From: Georgfuchsia sp049276455
GTDB lineage: Bacteria; Pseudomonadota; Gammaproteobacteria; Burkholderiales; Rhodocyclaceae
NCBI GenBank assembly: GCA_049276455.1
Contig: JBASWL010000254.1
Coordinates: 1 to 30,865, forward strand
Direction: 5' to 3'
Length of the DNA: 30,865 bases
This document shows positions 1 through 8,193 of this stretch, one piece after another. Made by a program: the position numbers and the translations under genes. The notes below the pieces were generated by a model that was not told where the DNA came from, did no database searches, and saw only the letters and a program-made list of their open reading frames with translations. The first letter of the stretch is position 1. Each line of letters starts with the position of its first letter.

Positions 1-210
1 GTCCCGTGCCGAGCGAGCGGCCTTCAACATAACCTTGGGATAGCCGCCGAGCGCAAGCCGCTTCTCCTTGCCATCGAACATGTACTTCCAAAACCACCGC
101 TTGGAACCATTGCTGGCAACTTCAAGATAAAGGCCACCACCATCCGTCAAACGAATGCGTGCCTTATTCTCGGGACATGCAGCGTTCTTGCACTCGGGGT
201 TCGTGAGCAT
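1..210 (-). CDS. Tyrosine recombinase (phage/island integrase), N-terminal part only
   Basis: The gene runs off the left edge; only the first 70 codons are visible. The translation starts MLTNPECKNAAC and contains LTDGGGLYLEV and FDGKEKRLALGGYPKV, the hallmark of the DUF4102 arm-type DNA-binding domain that opens P4-like and tRNA-targeting integrases. The catalytic R-H-R-Y core lies outside the window. The ATG at 210 is preceded by a GGAG ribosome-binding site about 9 bases upstream, which fixes the start. A TGTTCCCC heptamer lies between that site and the ATG, and two more lie upstream. The gene points away from the tRNA cluster, as expected for an integrative element lodged beside tRNA-His. 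The family assignment is firm; whether the element is still complete cannot be seen. Confidence 0.88.
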   Translation of the reverse strand, partial: MLTNPECKNAACPENKARIRLTDGGGLYLEVASNGSKRWFWKYMFDGKEKRLALGGYPKVMLKAARSARD

Positions 211-275
211 GGGGAACAATTCTCCAAGATACAGGGACAAGACCGATTGTTCCCCATAATATACCCCGTGTTCCC
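211..275. repeat. TGTTCCC heptamers upstream of the integrase
   Basis: The heptamer TGTTCCC occurs on the plus strand at 248-254 and 269-275, 21 bases apart (two helical turns). It also occurs inverted at 211-218, between the integrase ribosome-binding site and its ATG. The placement suggests operator sites or arm-type integrase/excisionase sites; this role is inferred. The same heptamer recurs five times after tRNA-Ser near 24912-24984. Confidence 0.5.
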
Positions 276-319
276 TTGAGATGTCAAAGTATGCAGAGAG
301 ACGTCATGACAACAATAAA

Positions 320-348
320 GCTATTAAGTTGTTGATTTACTTAATAGC
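320..348. repeat. 10-bp perfect AT-rich inverted repeat between integrase and tRNA-His
   Basis: GCTATTAAGT at 320-329 and ACTTAATAGC at 339-348 are perfect inverted copies around a 9-base loop. The repeat lies 35 bases past the 3' end of tRNA-His. It could end the tRNA transcript, although there is no clean T-run, or it could be part of the attachment region of the neighbouring element. Confidence 0.5.
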
Positions 349-382
349 ATGGGCTGTTATGAGCCTTCTTGAAATGTTGCGG

Positions 383-459
383 TGGGGTGGCCGATGGGGC
401 TCGAACCCACGACAACCGGAATCACAATCCGGGACTCTACCAACTGAGCTACGGCCACC
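383..459 (-). tRNA. tRNA-His (GTG)
   Basis: The reverse strand folds as a cloverleaf with anticodon GTG (loop context ATTGTGATT). The acceptor stem carries the extra G at position -1 opposite C73 that is diagnostic of tRNA-His. The T-arm is GGTTCGAGCC and the CCA end is encoded (385-383). It is the last gene of a three-tRNA cluster. Confidence 0.95.
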
Positions 460-470
460 GCCGTTAAAAC

Positions 471-547
471 TGGTCCGCCCGAAGGGAATCGAACCCCTAA
501 CCCCCGGCTTAGAAGGCCGGTGCTCTATCCGGTTGAGCTACGGGCGG
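471..547 (-). tRNA. tRNA-Arg (TCT)
   Basis: The reverse strand forms a cloverleaf with acceptor stem CCGCCCG/CGGGCGG, anticodon TCT (context CTTCTAAG), a GGTTCGATTCC T-arm, discriminator A and an encoded CCA. It lies 11 bases from tRNA-His, so the two are very probably cut from one transcript. Confidence 0.95.
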
Positions 548-574
548 CTGGGCGCGGTAATCGGGCAAGCGATC

Positions 575-651
<77 letters not shown>

Positions 652-662
652 AGCAGGCGGCG

Positions 663-691
663 ATTCTAGCGGCGCTATGCTGCCCGGTCAA
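663..691 (-). promoter_or_regulatory. Sigma70-type promoter of the tRNA-Pro-Arg-His operon
   Basis: On the minus strand, TTGACC (691-686) is followed by exactly 17 bases and then TAGAAT (668-663). The first base of tRNA-Pro is 12 bases past the -10 box, giving a very short leader as expected for a stable-RNA operon. Confidence 0.75.
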
Positions 692-837
692 ATTCTTTCT
701 ATCGAAATTACGCATATTTTCTGTGAACGGTGGAATAATGCGCCCCTGTTTTGACTCGCTCCCGCCTTGATGTGCCGCTTGCAGTACATCGGGGTTTCGT
801 TTATAAAGCGCACTTTCCACGCAGACGGATTTATTCG

Positions 838-1266
838 ATGGCTGAAGATTTGCTGCACAAAAAACAATTCCCTCCCTATGTACCAAAAAAGGGGGAGGAA
901 TACATGAACTCGAAACAGCTCATGCACTTCCGCAAGATTCTCCAGGCGCTGAAGGAAGAGTTGGCCGATGACATTGTTCGCACGGTGCACACCATGCAGG
1001 ATGAAGCCACGGTGTTCGCCGACCCCAACGACCGCGCCAGCCAGGAATCGGACATTGCGCTCGAACTGCGCAATCGCGATCGTGAGCGCAAGCTGATCAA
1101 AAAGGTCAATGAATCATTGGCATTGATTGAATCCGATGACTACGGCTATTGCGAGAGTTGTGGCATCGAGATTGGCTTGAAGCGCCTCGAAGCCCGGCCC
1201 ACCGCCACGTTATGCATAGACTGCAAAACGCTGGAGGAAATACGCGAGAAACAGATAGCGAAATAA
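838..1266 (+). CDS. dksA: RNA polymerase-binding transcription factor DksA
   Basis: DksA works with ppGpp in the RNA polymerase secondary channel to repress stable-RNA promoters and activate amino-acid promoters. The product is 142 residues from the ATG at 838 (MAEDLLHKKQFPPY), against about 150 in E. coli. It shows the coiled-coil tip motif DPNDRA (the two essential Asp residues) and the C-terminal zinc finger CESC ... CIDC, followed by KTLEEIREKQ. The frame is open further upstream to 751, but 838 gives the family-like N-terminus. It is divergent from the tRNA cluster and convergent with pnp. A strong terminator follows. Confidence 0.95.
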   Translation: MAEDLLHKKQFPPYVPKKGEEYMNSKQLMHFRKILQALKEELADDIVRTVHTMQDEATVFADPNDRASQESDIALELRNRDRERKLIKKVNESLALIESDDYGYCESCGIEIGLKRLEARPTATLCIDCKTLEEIREKQIAK

Positions 1267-1344
1267 TTCGCTATCTGTTTTCTGGTGAAGGCTAATTTGT
1301 TGGCATGGCCCCCAAGTGAACTGGAACTAAAAGCAACAGCACTA

Positions 1345-1382
1345 CCAACAAAAAAGGACGCCACAGCGTCCTTTTTTGTTGG
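1345..1382. terminator. Bidirectional terminator between dksA and pnp
   Basis: A perfect 16-bp inverted repeat (1345-1360 with 1367-1382) encloses a 6-base loop. It has a GGACG/CGTCC core flanked by six A on one side and six T on the other, so it acts as an intrinsic terminator on both strands and serves both convergent genes. Confidence 0.93.
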
Positions 1383-1394
1383 ATGAAACTTCGC

Positions 1395-3515
1395 TTACTG
1401 CTGTGGTGTGGCCACCTGCGCCGGTGCCGCCTCAACCAGCACTGCCTTCATTGACAGACGGACGCGGCCCTTGTCGTCGGTCTCGATAACCTTGACCTTA
1501 ACGCTCTGGCCTTCCTTGAGATAATCGGCGACGGCATTGACGCGCTCATTGGCAATCTGTGAAATATGCAGCAGGCCATCCTTGCCCGGCAGCAATTGCA
1601 CGATGGCGCCGAAATCGAGCAGACGTAGCACAGTGCCTTCATAGATCTTGCCCACTTCGACTTCCGCCGTGATGTCTTCAATGCGTTTCTTTGCCGCCTG
1701 TGCGGCGTCGGCATTGACCGACGAAATAGTCACGTTGCCGTCGTCCTTGATATCGATTACGCAGCCCGTTTCCTCGGTCAGCGCGCGAATCACCGCACCG
1801 CCCTTGCCGATCACGTCGCGAATTTTTTCCGGGTTGATCTTGATGGTGATCATGCGAGGCGCGTAGGCCGAGACATCTTCACGCGCACCTGACATCGAAT
1901 CTTTCATCAAGCCGAGGATATGCAGGCGTGCATCCTCGGCCTGGGCCAGTGCGACCTGCATGATTTCCTTGGTGATGCCCTGGATCTTGATGTCCATCTG
2001 CAATGCGGTAATGCCTGCATCGCTACCCGCCACCTTGAAGTCCATGTCGCCGAGATGATCCTCGTCGCCAAGAATATCGGTCAATACGGCGAAACGACCG
2101 CCTTCCTTGATCAGGCCCATGGCGATGCCCGCCACATGCGCCTTGAGCGGCACACCGGCATCCATCAGCGCCAGCGAACCGCCGCAGACCGAAGCCATTG
2201 AAGACGAACCGTTCGACTCGGTGATTTCAGAGACTACGCGCATGCTGTAGGCAAACTCTTCGGCCGTCGGCAGCACGGCGAGCAGTGCGCGCTTGGCAAG
2301 GCGGCCGTGGCCGATTTCGCGGCGCTTGGTAAAACCGACGCGGCCGCATTCGCCAGTGGCGTAGGGCGGCATGTTGTAGTGAAGCATGAAGCGCTCGCGG
2401 TATTCGCCCTGCAGCGCGTCAATGATCTGTTCGTCGCGGTTGGTGCCGAGCGTTGCCACCACCATGGCCTGGGTTTCACCACGGGTAAACAGTGACGAAC
2501 CATGAGTGCGCGGCAATACGCCATTGCGGATCGCAATCGGACGCACGGTGCGCGTGTCACGGCCGTCGATGCGCGGCAGACCATCGAGGATCTGGTTGCG
2601 CACGATCTGGGCTTCGATATCGAAAAGATGGTTTTTTACTGTATTGATGTCGGCAGCGCCCTCGCCTTCGCACAGCGCGGCAACCACCTTGTTGGTGATC
2701 TCACGTGTTTTTTGCGTACGCTCCTGCTTGCTGGTAATGCGATAGGCTTCGCGCAAATCGGCTTCGGCGAGTTCCTGGATGCGGGCAATCAGCGCCTGGT
2801 CCTTGGCAGCTGGCTGCCAGTCCCATTCCGGCTTGCCGGCCTCTTCGACCAGTTCGTTGATAGCCTTGATAGCGGCCTGCATCTGGTCGTGGCCGAACAC
2901 CACTGCGCCGAGCATGACTTCTTCGGAAAGCTGCTGCGCTTCCGACTCGACCATCAGCACCGCCGCTGCCGTACCGGCAACGACGAGATTGAGCTGGCTG
3001 TCCTTGAGTTGCGAGAAGCTCGGACATAATATGTACTGGCCATTGATGTAGCCGACGCGCGCAGCGCCGATCGGGCCGTTAAAGGGAATGCCGGAAATCG
3101 CCAGCGCCGCCGAAGCGCCGATCAGCGCCGGAATGTCAGGATCGACTTCAGGATTGCTCGACATCACCGTGCAAACCACCTGCACTTCGTTGTAGAAGCC
3201 CTCGGGAAACAACGGGCGGATCGGCCGGTCGATCAGACGCGACGTCAGGGTTTCCTTTTCCGACGGACGCCCTTCACGCTTGAAGAAGCCGCCCGGGATA
3301 CGGCCAGCCGCATAGACCTTCTCGATGTAATCGACGGTCAGGGGAAAGAAGTCCTGACCGGGTTTGGCGACACGCGCGCCGACGACAGTCGCCAGCACCA
3401 CGGTATCGTCCATACTCACCATTACGGCGCCGCCAGCCTGGCGGGCAACTTCGCCGGTTTCCAACGTGACGGTATGTGCACCGTAGGCAAAACTCTTACG
3501 AATTGGGGTCAACAA
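1395..3515 (-). CDS. pnp: Polyribonucleotide nucleotidyltransferase (PNPase)
   Basis: PNPase degrades RNA 3' to 5' by phosphorolysis and is part of the degradosome. The product has 706 residues, the usual length: two RNase PH domains joined by an alpha-helical linker, then a KH domain (IGKGGAVI near residue 568) and an S1 domain (GKIYEGTVLRLLDFGAIVQL near 622). The start is TTG: two consecutive TTG codons at 3515 and 3512 follow an AAAGGAAA ribosome-binding site, and the family sequence TPIRKSFAYG begins right after them. It lies downstream of rpsO, the conserved rpsO-pnp order, with a hairpin in between. Its short gap to the convergent dksA holds a two-way terminator. Confidence 0.97.
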   Translation of the reverse strand: MLTPIRKSFAYGAHTVTLETGEVARQAGGAVMVSMDDTVVLATVVGARVAKPGQDFFPLTVDYIEKVYAAGRIPGGFFKREGRPSEKETLTSRLIDRPIRPLFPEGFYNEVQVVCTVMSSNPEVDPDIPALIGASAALAISGIPFNGPIGAARVGYINGQYILCPSFSQLKDSQLNLVVAGTAAAVLMVESEAQQLSEEVMLGAVVFGHDQMQAAIKAINELVEEAGKPEWDWQPAAKDQALIARIQELAEADLREAYRITSKQERTQKTREITNKVVAALCEGEGAADINTVKNHLFDIEAQIVRNQILDGLPRIDGRDTRTVRPIAIRNGVLPRTHGSSLFTRGETQAMVVATLGTNRDEQIIDALQGEYRERFMLHYNMPPYATGECGRVGFTKRREIGHGRLAKRALLAVLPTAEEFAYSMRVVSEITESNGSSSMASVCGGSLALMDAGVPLKAHVAGIAMGLIKEGGRFAVLTDILGDEDHLGDMDFKVAGSDAGITALQMDIKIQGITKEIMQVALAQAEDARLHILGLMKDSMSGAREDVSAYAPRMITIKINPEKIRDVIGKGGAVIRALTEETGCVIDIKDDGNVTISSVNADAAQAAKKRIEDITAEVEVGKIYEGTVLRLLDFGAIVQLLPGKDGLLHISQIANERVNAVADYLKEGQSVKVKVIETDDKGRVRLSMKAVLVEAAPAQVATPQQ

Positions 3516-3575
3516 GTGGATTTCCTTTCATCATTCACAGCGGGCATCACTCGCAGTTGCAATCAACTACCGCCC

Positions 3576-3614
3576 GAAAAAAACAAAACCGGCGTGGGCC
3601 TGGCCCAACACCGG
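3576..3614 (-). terminator. Intrinsic terminator or attenuator between rpsO and pnp
   Basis: On the minus strand, a GC-rich near-perfect stem (CCGGTGTTGGGCC with GGCCCACGCCGG, 3614-3589) is followed by a T-rich run TTTTGTTTTTTT (3588-3577). Partial read-through would set the rpsO to pnp ratio; that role is inferred. Confidence 0.8.
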
Positions 3615-3672
3615 CGGTTTCACTCATGCAACAACGAATGTTGTTGTGGCACTTGTGCTGTCTTGCTTGCGC

Positions 3673-3942
3673 TTATTTACGCAGACCGAGACGCTGAATC
3701 AGCGCCCGATAACTGTCTGCATTCTTGCCTTTCAGATAATCGAGGAGTTTGCGGCGGCGGTTAACCATGCGCAACAACCCGCGCCGTGAGTGGTGATCCT
3801 TGACGTGTTCCTTGAAATGCCCCATGAGGTCATTGATGCGCGCCGTCAGTAGGGCAACTTGCACCTCAGGTGAGCCAGTATCGCCGGTAGCGCGTTGATA
3901 ATCGGCGACGATGCCGGCCTTGGAGGAAGTAGTGATAGTCAT
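3673..3942 (-). CDS. rpsO: 30S ribosomal protein S15
   Basis: S15 binds the central domain of 16S rRNA early in 30S assembly. From the ATG at 3942 the product is 89 residues, exactly the family length. Family motifs include DTGSPEVQVALLTARI, the HxxDHHSRRGLL segment that contacts the rRNA three-way junction, and RRRKLLDYLK. The reading frame is open further upstream to 4128, but that extension has no S15 character. Upstream lies a leader of about 90 bases and a TATAAT -10 box. pnp follows. Confidence 0.97.
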   Translation of the reverse strand: MTITTSSKAGIVADYQRATGDTGSPEVQVALLTARINDLMGHFKEHVKDHHSRRGLLRMVNRRRKLLDYLKGKNADSYRALIQRLGLRK

Positions 3943-4246
3943 TTTTAGTCTCTCAAACTCGGTTAAGTAAAGAATGCCGCCCCGGTTTGATAGAGCCTGC
4001 ATTCCATGATTTGCCTGACCGAACCCGGCCAAGCGTGCGCGATTATACCCTTTGATGTGCGCACTTGAGTTCAAATTCGAAGCGAGATTTTGCTTAACGG
4101 ACTGTAGGATCAAGGTGATACCGCGCACCTCCCTCAGACCGCCAAGTCAGCGTTGCATGGAATGAACTGCACATATTTCACACCGGACGCGCGATTCTGA
4201 ACAATCGCACCCTGTGAAGCTATGGATTGTTCCGGTCAGGATTTTG
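3943..4246. other. Gap of about 300 bases: rpsO leader and promoter region
   Basis: No supported gene lies here. The part next to rpsO is its leader and holds a perfect TATAAT on the minus strand. The distal half, towards 4246, is the 3' flank of the next minus-strand gene and shows nothing recognisable. Confidence 0.5.
4042..4069 (-). promoter_or_regulatory. Probable rpsO promoter
   Basis: TATAAT on the minus strand at 4047-4042 is a perfect -10 box. The best hexamer at ordinary spacing (16) is CTCAAG at 4069-4064, a poor -35. A better TTGAAC at 4074-4069 would need a 21-base spacer. The leader to rpsO would be about 90 bases, long enough for S15 feedback control, but no such fold was demonstrated. 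Confidence 0.5.
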
Positions 4247-4588
4247 CTACTGTCCTTTTTTTCTTACTTCCTCGGTAAATGTCTGCACCACTGACAATTC
4301 GAGGTTTTCAAAGTCGGCGACGGGTTCCATGCGCATCGTCGGATGTGCTGCATACATGCGCGCAATCGTTGCAGGGATGTCGTTGCCATCAATCTCCAGC
4401 TGTATCAGATACTTATGGGACTGTTCTTTATCGTTCATCTGATCCTTCGCCAGAACGAATCGTTGAAATGCCTTGACACCCTCAATTTGCAGCATTTCGG
4501 GCAGATGTACGTTGTCGTACCAGGCGTTGTATTCGGCTTCCTTGCCTGGCAAGGGGTTGCTGCGGATGTGTATGTACGTCTTGGCCAT
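4247..4588 (-). CDS. Small protein of dimeric alpha/beta-barrel (ferredoxin-like) type
   Basis: The product has 113 residues and no signal peptide. The segment KEAEYNAWYDNVHLPEMLQIEGVK, followed by a beta strand (FQRFVLA), is typical of the EthD/DUF4286-like dimeric alpha/beta-barrel superfamily, in which WYDxxHLP marks the first helix. Residues after about 60 (KYLIQLEIDG) would be the third strand. No catalytic residue can be assigned. The ATG at 4588 has a strong AAAGGAGAGG ribosome-binding site. It appears monocistronic and divergent from the next gene. The fold is likely; the function is unknown. Confidence 0.72.
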   Translation of the reverse strand: MAKTYIHIRSNPLPGKEAEYNAWYDNVHLPEMLQIEGVKAFQRFVLAKDQMNDKEQSHKYLIQLEIDGNDIPATIARMYAAHPTMRMEPVADFENLELSVVQTFTEEVRKKGQ

Positions 4589-4858
4589 GCTGTCGCCTCT
4601 CCTTTAATTAGCCCACACTGGGCGGATATCGATGGATTATATGGTGACCTCCAATATCAGGCAATTGTCGTTGATAGCCGCCAAATAGCCGTTTCCCCAG
4701 TGAAATATCTTGCCGCCGCTTCGGATTCGTATCGCGAAACCTGCCACCGAACATGAATCACTTTGTTGCAATTGCCCTGATTCGGAACTCGTCAGCGGAG
4801 ATCAATTACAGGGCATCAATGTTATGCTTCGCGGCCTGTCCTTAAGGAGTATCAAAAC

Positions 4859-5569
4859 ATGAAATCACTATTGGCGATTTTCGCCATTGTTACTGCCACA
4901 ACCCTATTCGCAGCTGAAAAACCTGTCCCTGTCGCCCCTCTGTCTGCCTCTGCCAAGGGCGAGGTACTTGAGGTCAAGGACGTCGAAAGTTATACCTATC
5001 TCCGCCTCAGAACCACGAACGGCGAAACCTGGGCTGCGGTACCAAAGACTTCGGTCAAGAAAGGTGACAAAGTCACGATTGAAAACCCGATGGTCATGAA
5101 CAATTTCCCGAGCCCAACGCTGAAAAAGACTTTCCCGACGATTCTTTTCGGCACCTTGGGTAGTGCGGGGGGAAAGGCGGCCGGCGGCGCCATTAGTCCG
5201 ATGGCAGCTCATGCCAGCACCACCAAGACGCCTGATCTCGGCGATGTCCATGTTGCCAAGGCCACAGGCGCGAACGCGAGGACGGTTGCGGAAGTTGTGG
5301 CGCAAGGCGCCAAACTGAAGGACAAGCCGGTATTGGTCCGCGGCAAGGTCGTGAAATACAACCAGGGGATCATGGGGAAAAATTGGGTTCATCTGCGCGA
5401 TGGCACGGGTTCTGCGGCAGACAATACGAATGACATTCTGGTGACGACCCTGAGCGTTACAAAGGTCGGGGATATCGTTACGGCAAAAGGGGTCGTCCAT
5501 ACCAACAAGGATTTCGGCGCGGGCTATTCCTTCAAGGTGCTGGTCGAAGAAGCGACGCTGCAGCCCTAA
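4859..5569 (+). CDS. Exported protein with two OB-fold (nucleic-acid-binding-like) domains
   Basis: The product has 236 residues. Residues 1-19 are a signal peptide (MKSLLAIFAIVTATTLFA, then AE). Residues about 32-96 form an OB-like domain with GEVLEVKDVESYTYLRLRT and PKTSVKKGDKVTIENP, similar to the NrfJ-type periplasmic OB proteins found near cytochrome genes. Residues about 150-235 contain a second OB-like unit (VLVRGKVVKYN, WVHLRDGTGS, GDIVTAKGVV). The middle is glycine- and alanine-rich. A clear AAGGAG site lies 9 bases before the ATG. The exact role is unknown; such domains may bind metal or act as chaperones in the periplasm. It is convergent with the HD-GYP gene. Confidence 0.78.
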   Translation: MKSLLAIFAIVTATTLFAAEKPVPVAPLSASAKGEVLEVKDVESYTYLRLRTTNGETWAAVPKTSVKKGDKVTIENPMVMNNFPSPTLKKTFPTILFGTLGSAGGKAAGGAISPMAAHASTTKTPDLGDVHVAKATGANARTVAEVVAQGAKLKDKPVLVRGKVVKYNQGIMGKNWVHLRDGTGSAADNTNDILVTTLSVTKVGDIVTAKGVVHTNKDFGAGYSFKVLVEEATLQP

Positions 5570-5578
5570 TTACCTGAA

Positions 5579-7513
5579 TTACGCGCTGTCAATCGGTTCC
5601 GGCAGCGCATACGCTTTCTCCCGGAACAAGCGCAGGCAGGCGTCGACGATTGCAACGTCGTACGAGCTGCCGCGCCCGTGTTCGATTTCGGCCAGTGCCG
5701 CTTCAATCCCCAGCCCCGAGCGGTAAGGCCGGTGCGAGGACATCGCTTCGACCACATCCGCCACCGCCAGGATGCGCGCTTCGAGCAGGATTTCATCGCC
5801 CTTGAGCCCCTGCGGATAGCCGCTGCCGTCCATGCGCTCATGGTGCTGCAGCACAGCCTCTGCCACCGGCCAGGGCCACTCCACCGACTTCAGCACATCG
5901 TAACTCGCCTGTACATGTCCCTGGATCAGCTGATATTCGATCGTGCCAAGTTTGCCGGGCTTGGAAAGGATTTCCGACGGGATGATGATCTTGCCGATGT
6001 CATGCAGGTAACCGGCGACCATCAATCCTTCCAGCCGCTGAGTGTCGAGGCCAAATTCGGTGCCAATGGCGACTGCGATCTCACCCACCCGCCGCTCATG
6101 GCCGGCGGTATAGGGATCTCGCAACTCACTCAGGACCGTCGCCACCTCCACCGTGCTCATGAACGCGGTCTTGAGTTGCGTGATGTAATGCTGGATCGCT
6201 TCCTCGGCGCGTTTTTTCTCCGAGATGTCCTGCTGCAGGCCGATGATCGCAGGCCGGCCATGGTAGCTTGCCCGGGAGCTGTGCACACCGACCTCGATAC
6301 ATGAACCATCCTTGCGCAGTGCGGTAAAGCTAAAGTTGACATCGCGCTTTTCGCCCGCGAGCAGGCTGAGGTTGATCTCCTTGATGGTGCTGCGATCCTT
6401 TTCAGCGACCATTGGCAGAGGGTCAAGCCCGATCAATTCTTCTGCGGTGCTGAAGCCGCGTATCTCGGCGAAGCGCGGATTGACATAGGCGAACTTGCCG
6501 TCCTGAATAATGTAGATGCCGGCAATCGACTGCTCGACCAGGCCGCGGAACTGCTCTTCCGCGGCGCGCAACTCATTCTCCGCCTGTCTGCGCTTGCTGA
6601 TGTCGCGGTGAAAGGCCTGAATCAAGGTTTCACCGCCAGCCACTATCAGGCTTATCGTCACCTCGATAGGGAAAATGTGACCATCCCTGTGGTAGTGCTC
6701 TACTTCGAAAGAAATGGATTCCCCTGAGCGGATGCCCTGCATCCTTTCGGGAACATGCCGCAAGGTTTCTAAAGTATCCAGATCCGTCAGGCTCATGTTC
6801 AACATTTCTTCCACACGGTAACCGTGCATTCGGGCGAAGGACTCGTTAACCTCGAAAATTTTACCGGTCAGCGACAGGACCATGATGCCGTCGCTGGCCC
6901 GGTTGAACAGGAGTCTGAAGCGGTCCTCACGCACGCTTCGCGCGGCCTGCTCCGACAACAGTGCAACTCTCATACGACGTAGCGCTCGCAATGGCAGGAA
7001 CAACAGCGTGGAGTACACCGCGCCGCCAAATAGCAGACCGAACAGTGACACAAGCAGCGCTGCGAAAACCACATTACGATAAGAATGTGCAATCTCGACC
7101 CGGCCCACCACTTGTCCCGAACTGTAGACCGGCTCAGATCGGATCATGACCGGAGCGGACAAAGGGGAGCCCACGGTGGAGAGAACTTTGCCCGCGGCAT
7201 CGCGGACGGTTGCCATATCGTCTTCGTCTGTCTCATCAAGCCACGGGGGATGCAAACCCAGCATTTGTTGCAAGGGCTGCACCCGACTGGCCCACAACAT
7301 CGGATCGGCGGTAGCCAGGGCGGAAATATCCTTGGCCGTAAGCTTGGCCGAAACGACGACATGTTCGGCATGGTTCGTATATTGCAAGCCGAAATACGCG
7401 CCCGGCAGCCCGATCGCTACCACCAGAGCGAATCCCAGCGCCAGCCGCTCCAGAGTCCGGATAAGCTTGTCTTCGGCCGGTACAACCAGCGTTGAGGGGT
7501 TCAGGGAATCCAT
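5579..7513 (-). CDS. Membrane PAS-PAS-HD-GYP cyclic-di-GMP phosphodiesterase
   Basis: This is a predicted sensor that hydrolyses c-di-GMP. It has 644 residues: a transmembrane helix about 23-44, a periplasmic sensing segment about 45-145, a second helix about 147-176, PAS about 200-315, a second PAS/PAC about 320-437 and an HD-GYP domain from about 462. Catalytic and metal residues are present: GHERR (471-475), HDIGK (504-508), GHV (532-534), HHE (557-559), the GYP motif as GSGYP (563-567) and ADVVEAM (585-591). An active enzyme is therefore likely. The ATG at 7513 has only a weak upstream GGAC. A decayed relative of the gene lies 41 bases upstream, suggesting an old tandem duplication. Confidence 0.93.
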   Translation of the reverse strand: MDSLNPSTLVVPAEDKLIRTLERLALGFALVVAIGLPGAYFGLQYTNHAEHVVVSAKLTAKDISALATADPMLWASRVQPLQQMLGLHPPWLDETDEDDMATVRDAAGKVLSTVGSPLSAPVMIRSEPVYSSGQVVGRVEIAHSYRNVVFAALLVSLFGLLFGGAVYSTLLFLPLRALRRMRVALLSEQAARSVREDRFRLLFNRASDGIMVLSLTGKIFEVNESFARMHGYRVEEMLNMSLTDLDTLETLRHVPERMQGIRSGESISFEVEHYHRDGHIFPIEVTISLIVAGGETLIQAFHRDISKRRQAENELRAAEEQFRGLVEQSIAGIYIIQDGKFAYVNPRFAEIRGFSTAEELIGLDPLPMVAEKDRSTIKEINLSLLAGEKRDVNFSFTALRKDGSCIEVGVHSSRASYHGRPAIIGLQQDISEKKRAEEAIQHYITQLKTAFMSTVEVATVLSELRDPYTAGHERRVGEIAVAIGTEFGLDTQRLEGLMVAGYLHDIGKIIIPSEILSKPGKLGTIEYQLIQGHVQASYDVLKSVEWPWPVAEAVLQHHERMDGSGYPQGLKGDEILLEARILAVADVVEAMSSHRPYRSGLGIEAALAEIEHGRGSSYDVAIVDACLRLFREKAYALPEPIDSA

Positions 7514-7554
7514 TGTCCGTTATGCCGTCCGGTGGGAAATCATGTCGTATCCTT

Positions 7555-7990
7555 CTATCTGTTTGCGCACAGGATTCCACATAAATCGTCCAGCTCGACT
7601 TGAGGCCGAACGGCATGGCTCTTTTCGCGAAATATTTTCAGGCAGGTGTCAACAACGACAGGATCGAACAATGCCTCTTTCTGCCGGCTCTCGTCTAAGC
7701 CGAGTCGGCACCAATGACTGCGACAATCTCCGTCGCGCGCCTCTCTTGACCGTCTGTGAAGAGTTCCCGCATTCCGCTAATGGTCGTCGTTGCCCCATCG
7801 GCACTCTTGACCGCAGACTTGATCAGTATCATATAACGCTCGATCAACTCTCTGACATGCTTTCTTTCAGAGATATCCTGTAGCAAACCGATAATTGCAG
7901 GGCTGCACTCGTAGATCATGTGGCAATGAGCCAACCCGTTCTGCGCCTTGTAGAACAAGGAAGGAAAATTCCCTCATCAACCGGTATGCC
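7555..7990 (-). pseudogene. Remnant of a second PAS-HD-GYP gene
   Basis: On the minus strand the frame from about 7958 reads PAIIGLLQDISERK and later TDGQERRATEIVAVIG, closely matching PAIIGLQQDISEKK and TAGHERRVGEIAVAIG of the intact neighbour. It then hits a stop at 7697-7695. A shifted frame continues with LDESRQKEALFDPVVVDTCLKIFREK and stops at 7555, matching the C-terminal VDACLRLFREK. About 120-150 codons carrying HDIGK, HHE and GYP are missing between the two parts. The first catalytic His has become Gln (GHERR to GQERR). The upstream PAS part is also out of frame. It cannot encode an active phosphodiesterase. Confidence 0.85.
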
Positions 7991-8040
7991 TCTCATTTCT
8001 CACTCTAAAACGCCAAGATATATAGCACTTCAAACCTGCC

Positions 8041-8075
8041 TTGACACCGGATTTTGCGGGCGAACTCTATATAAC
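8041..8075 (+). promoter_or_regulatory. Possible glpDK promoter
   Basis: TTGACA at 8041-8046 is a perfect -35 hexamer. The downstream AT-rich stretch offers TCTATA at spacing 19 or TATATA at spacing 21, neither ideal. A short palindrome ATAACTAAAGTTAT follows. It would give a leader of about 110 bases before glpD. Confidence 0.3.
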
Positions 8076-8193
8076 TAAAGTTATACAAGCAATATACATC
8101 CGGCTGGTATCCTGTCATTGATAAATGTCAATATTCATGTCGCACAAGGCTGAATGCAGTGTTATCTTTCAGCAAAGTCCTTGAGGGGAGTTC

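Noticed and set aside
4903..5500. 198-residue minus-strand frame opposite the OB-fold gene
   Set aside because: It is a shadow frame with no family resemblance; the plus frame has a signal peptide and a strong ribosome-binding site.
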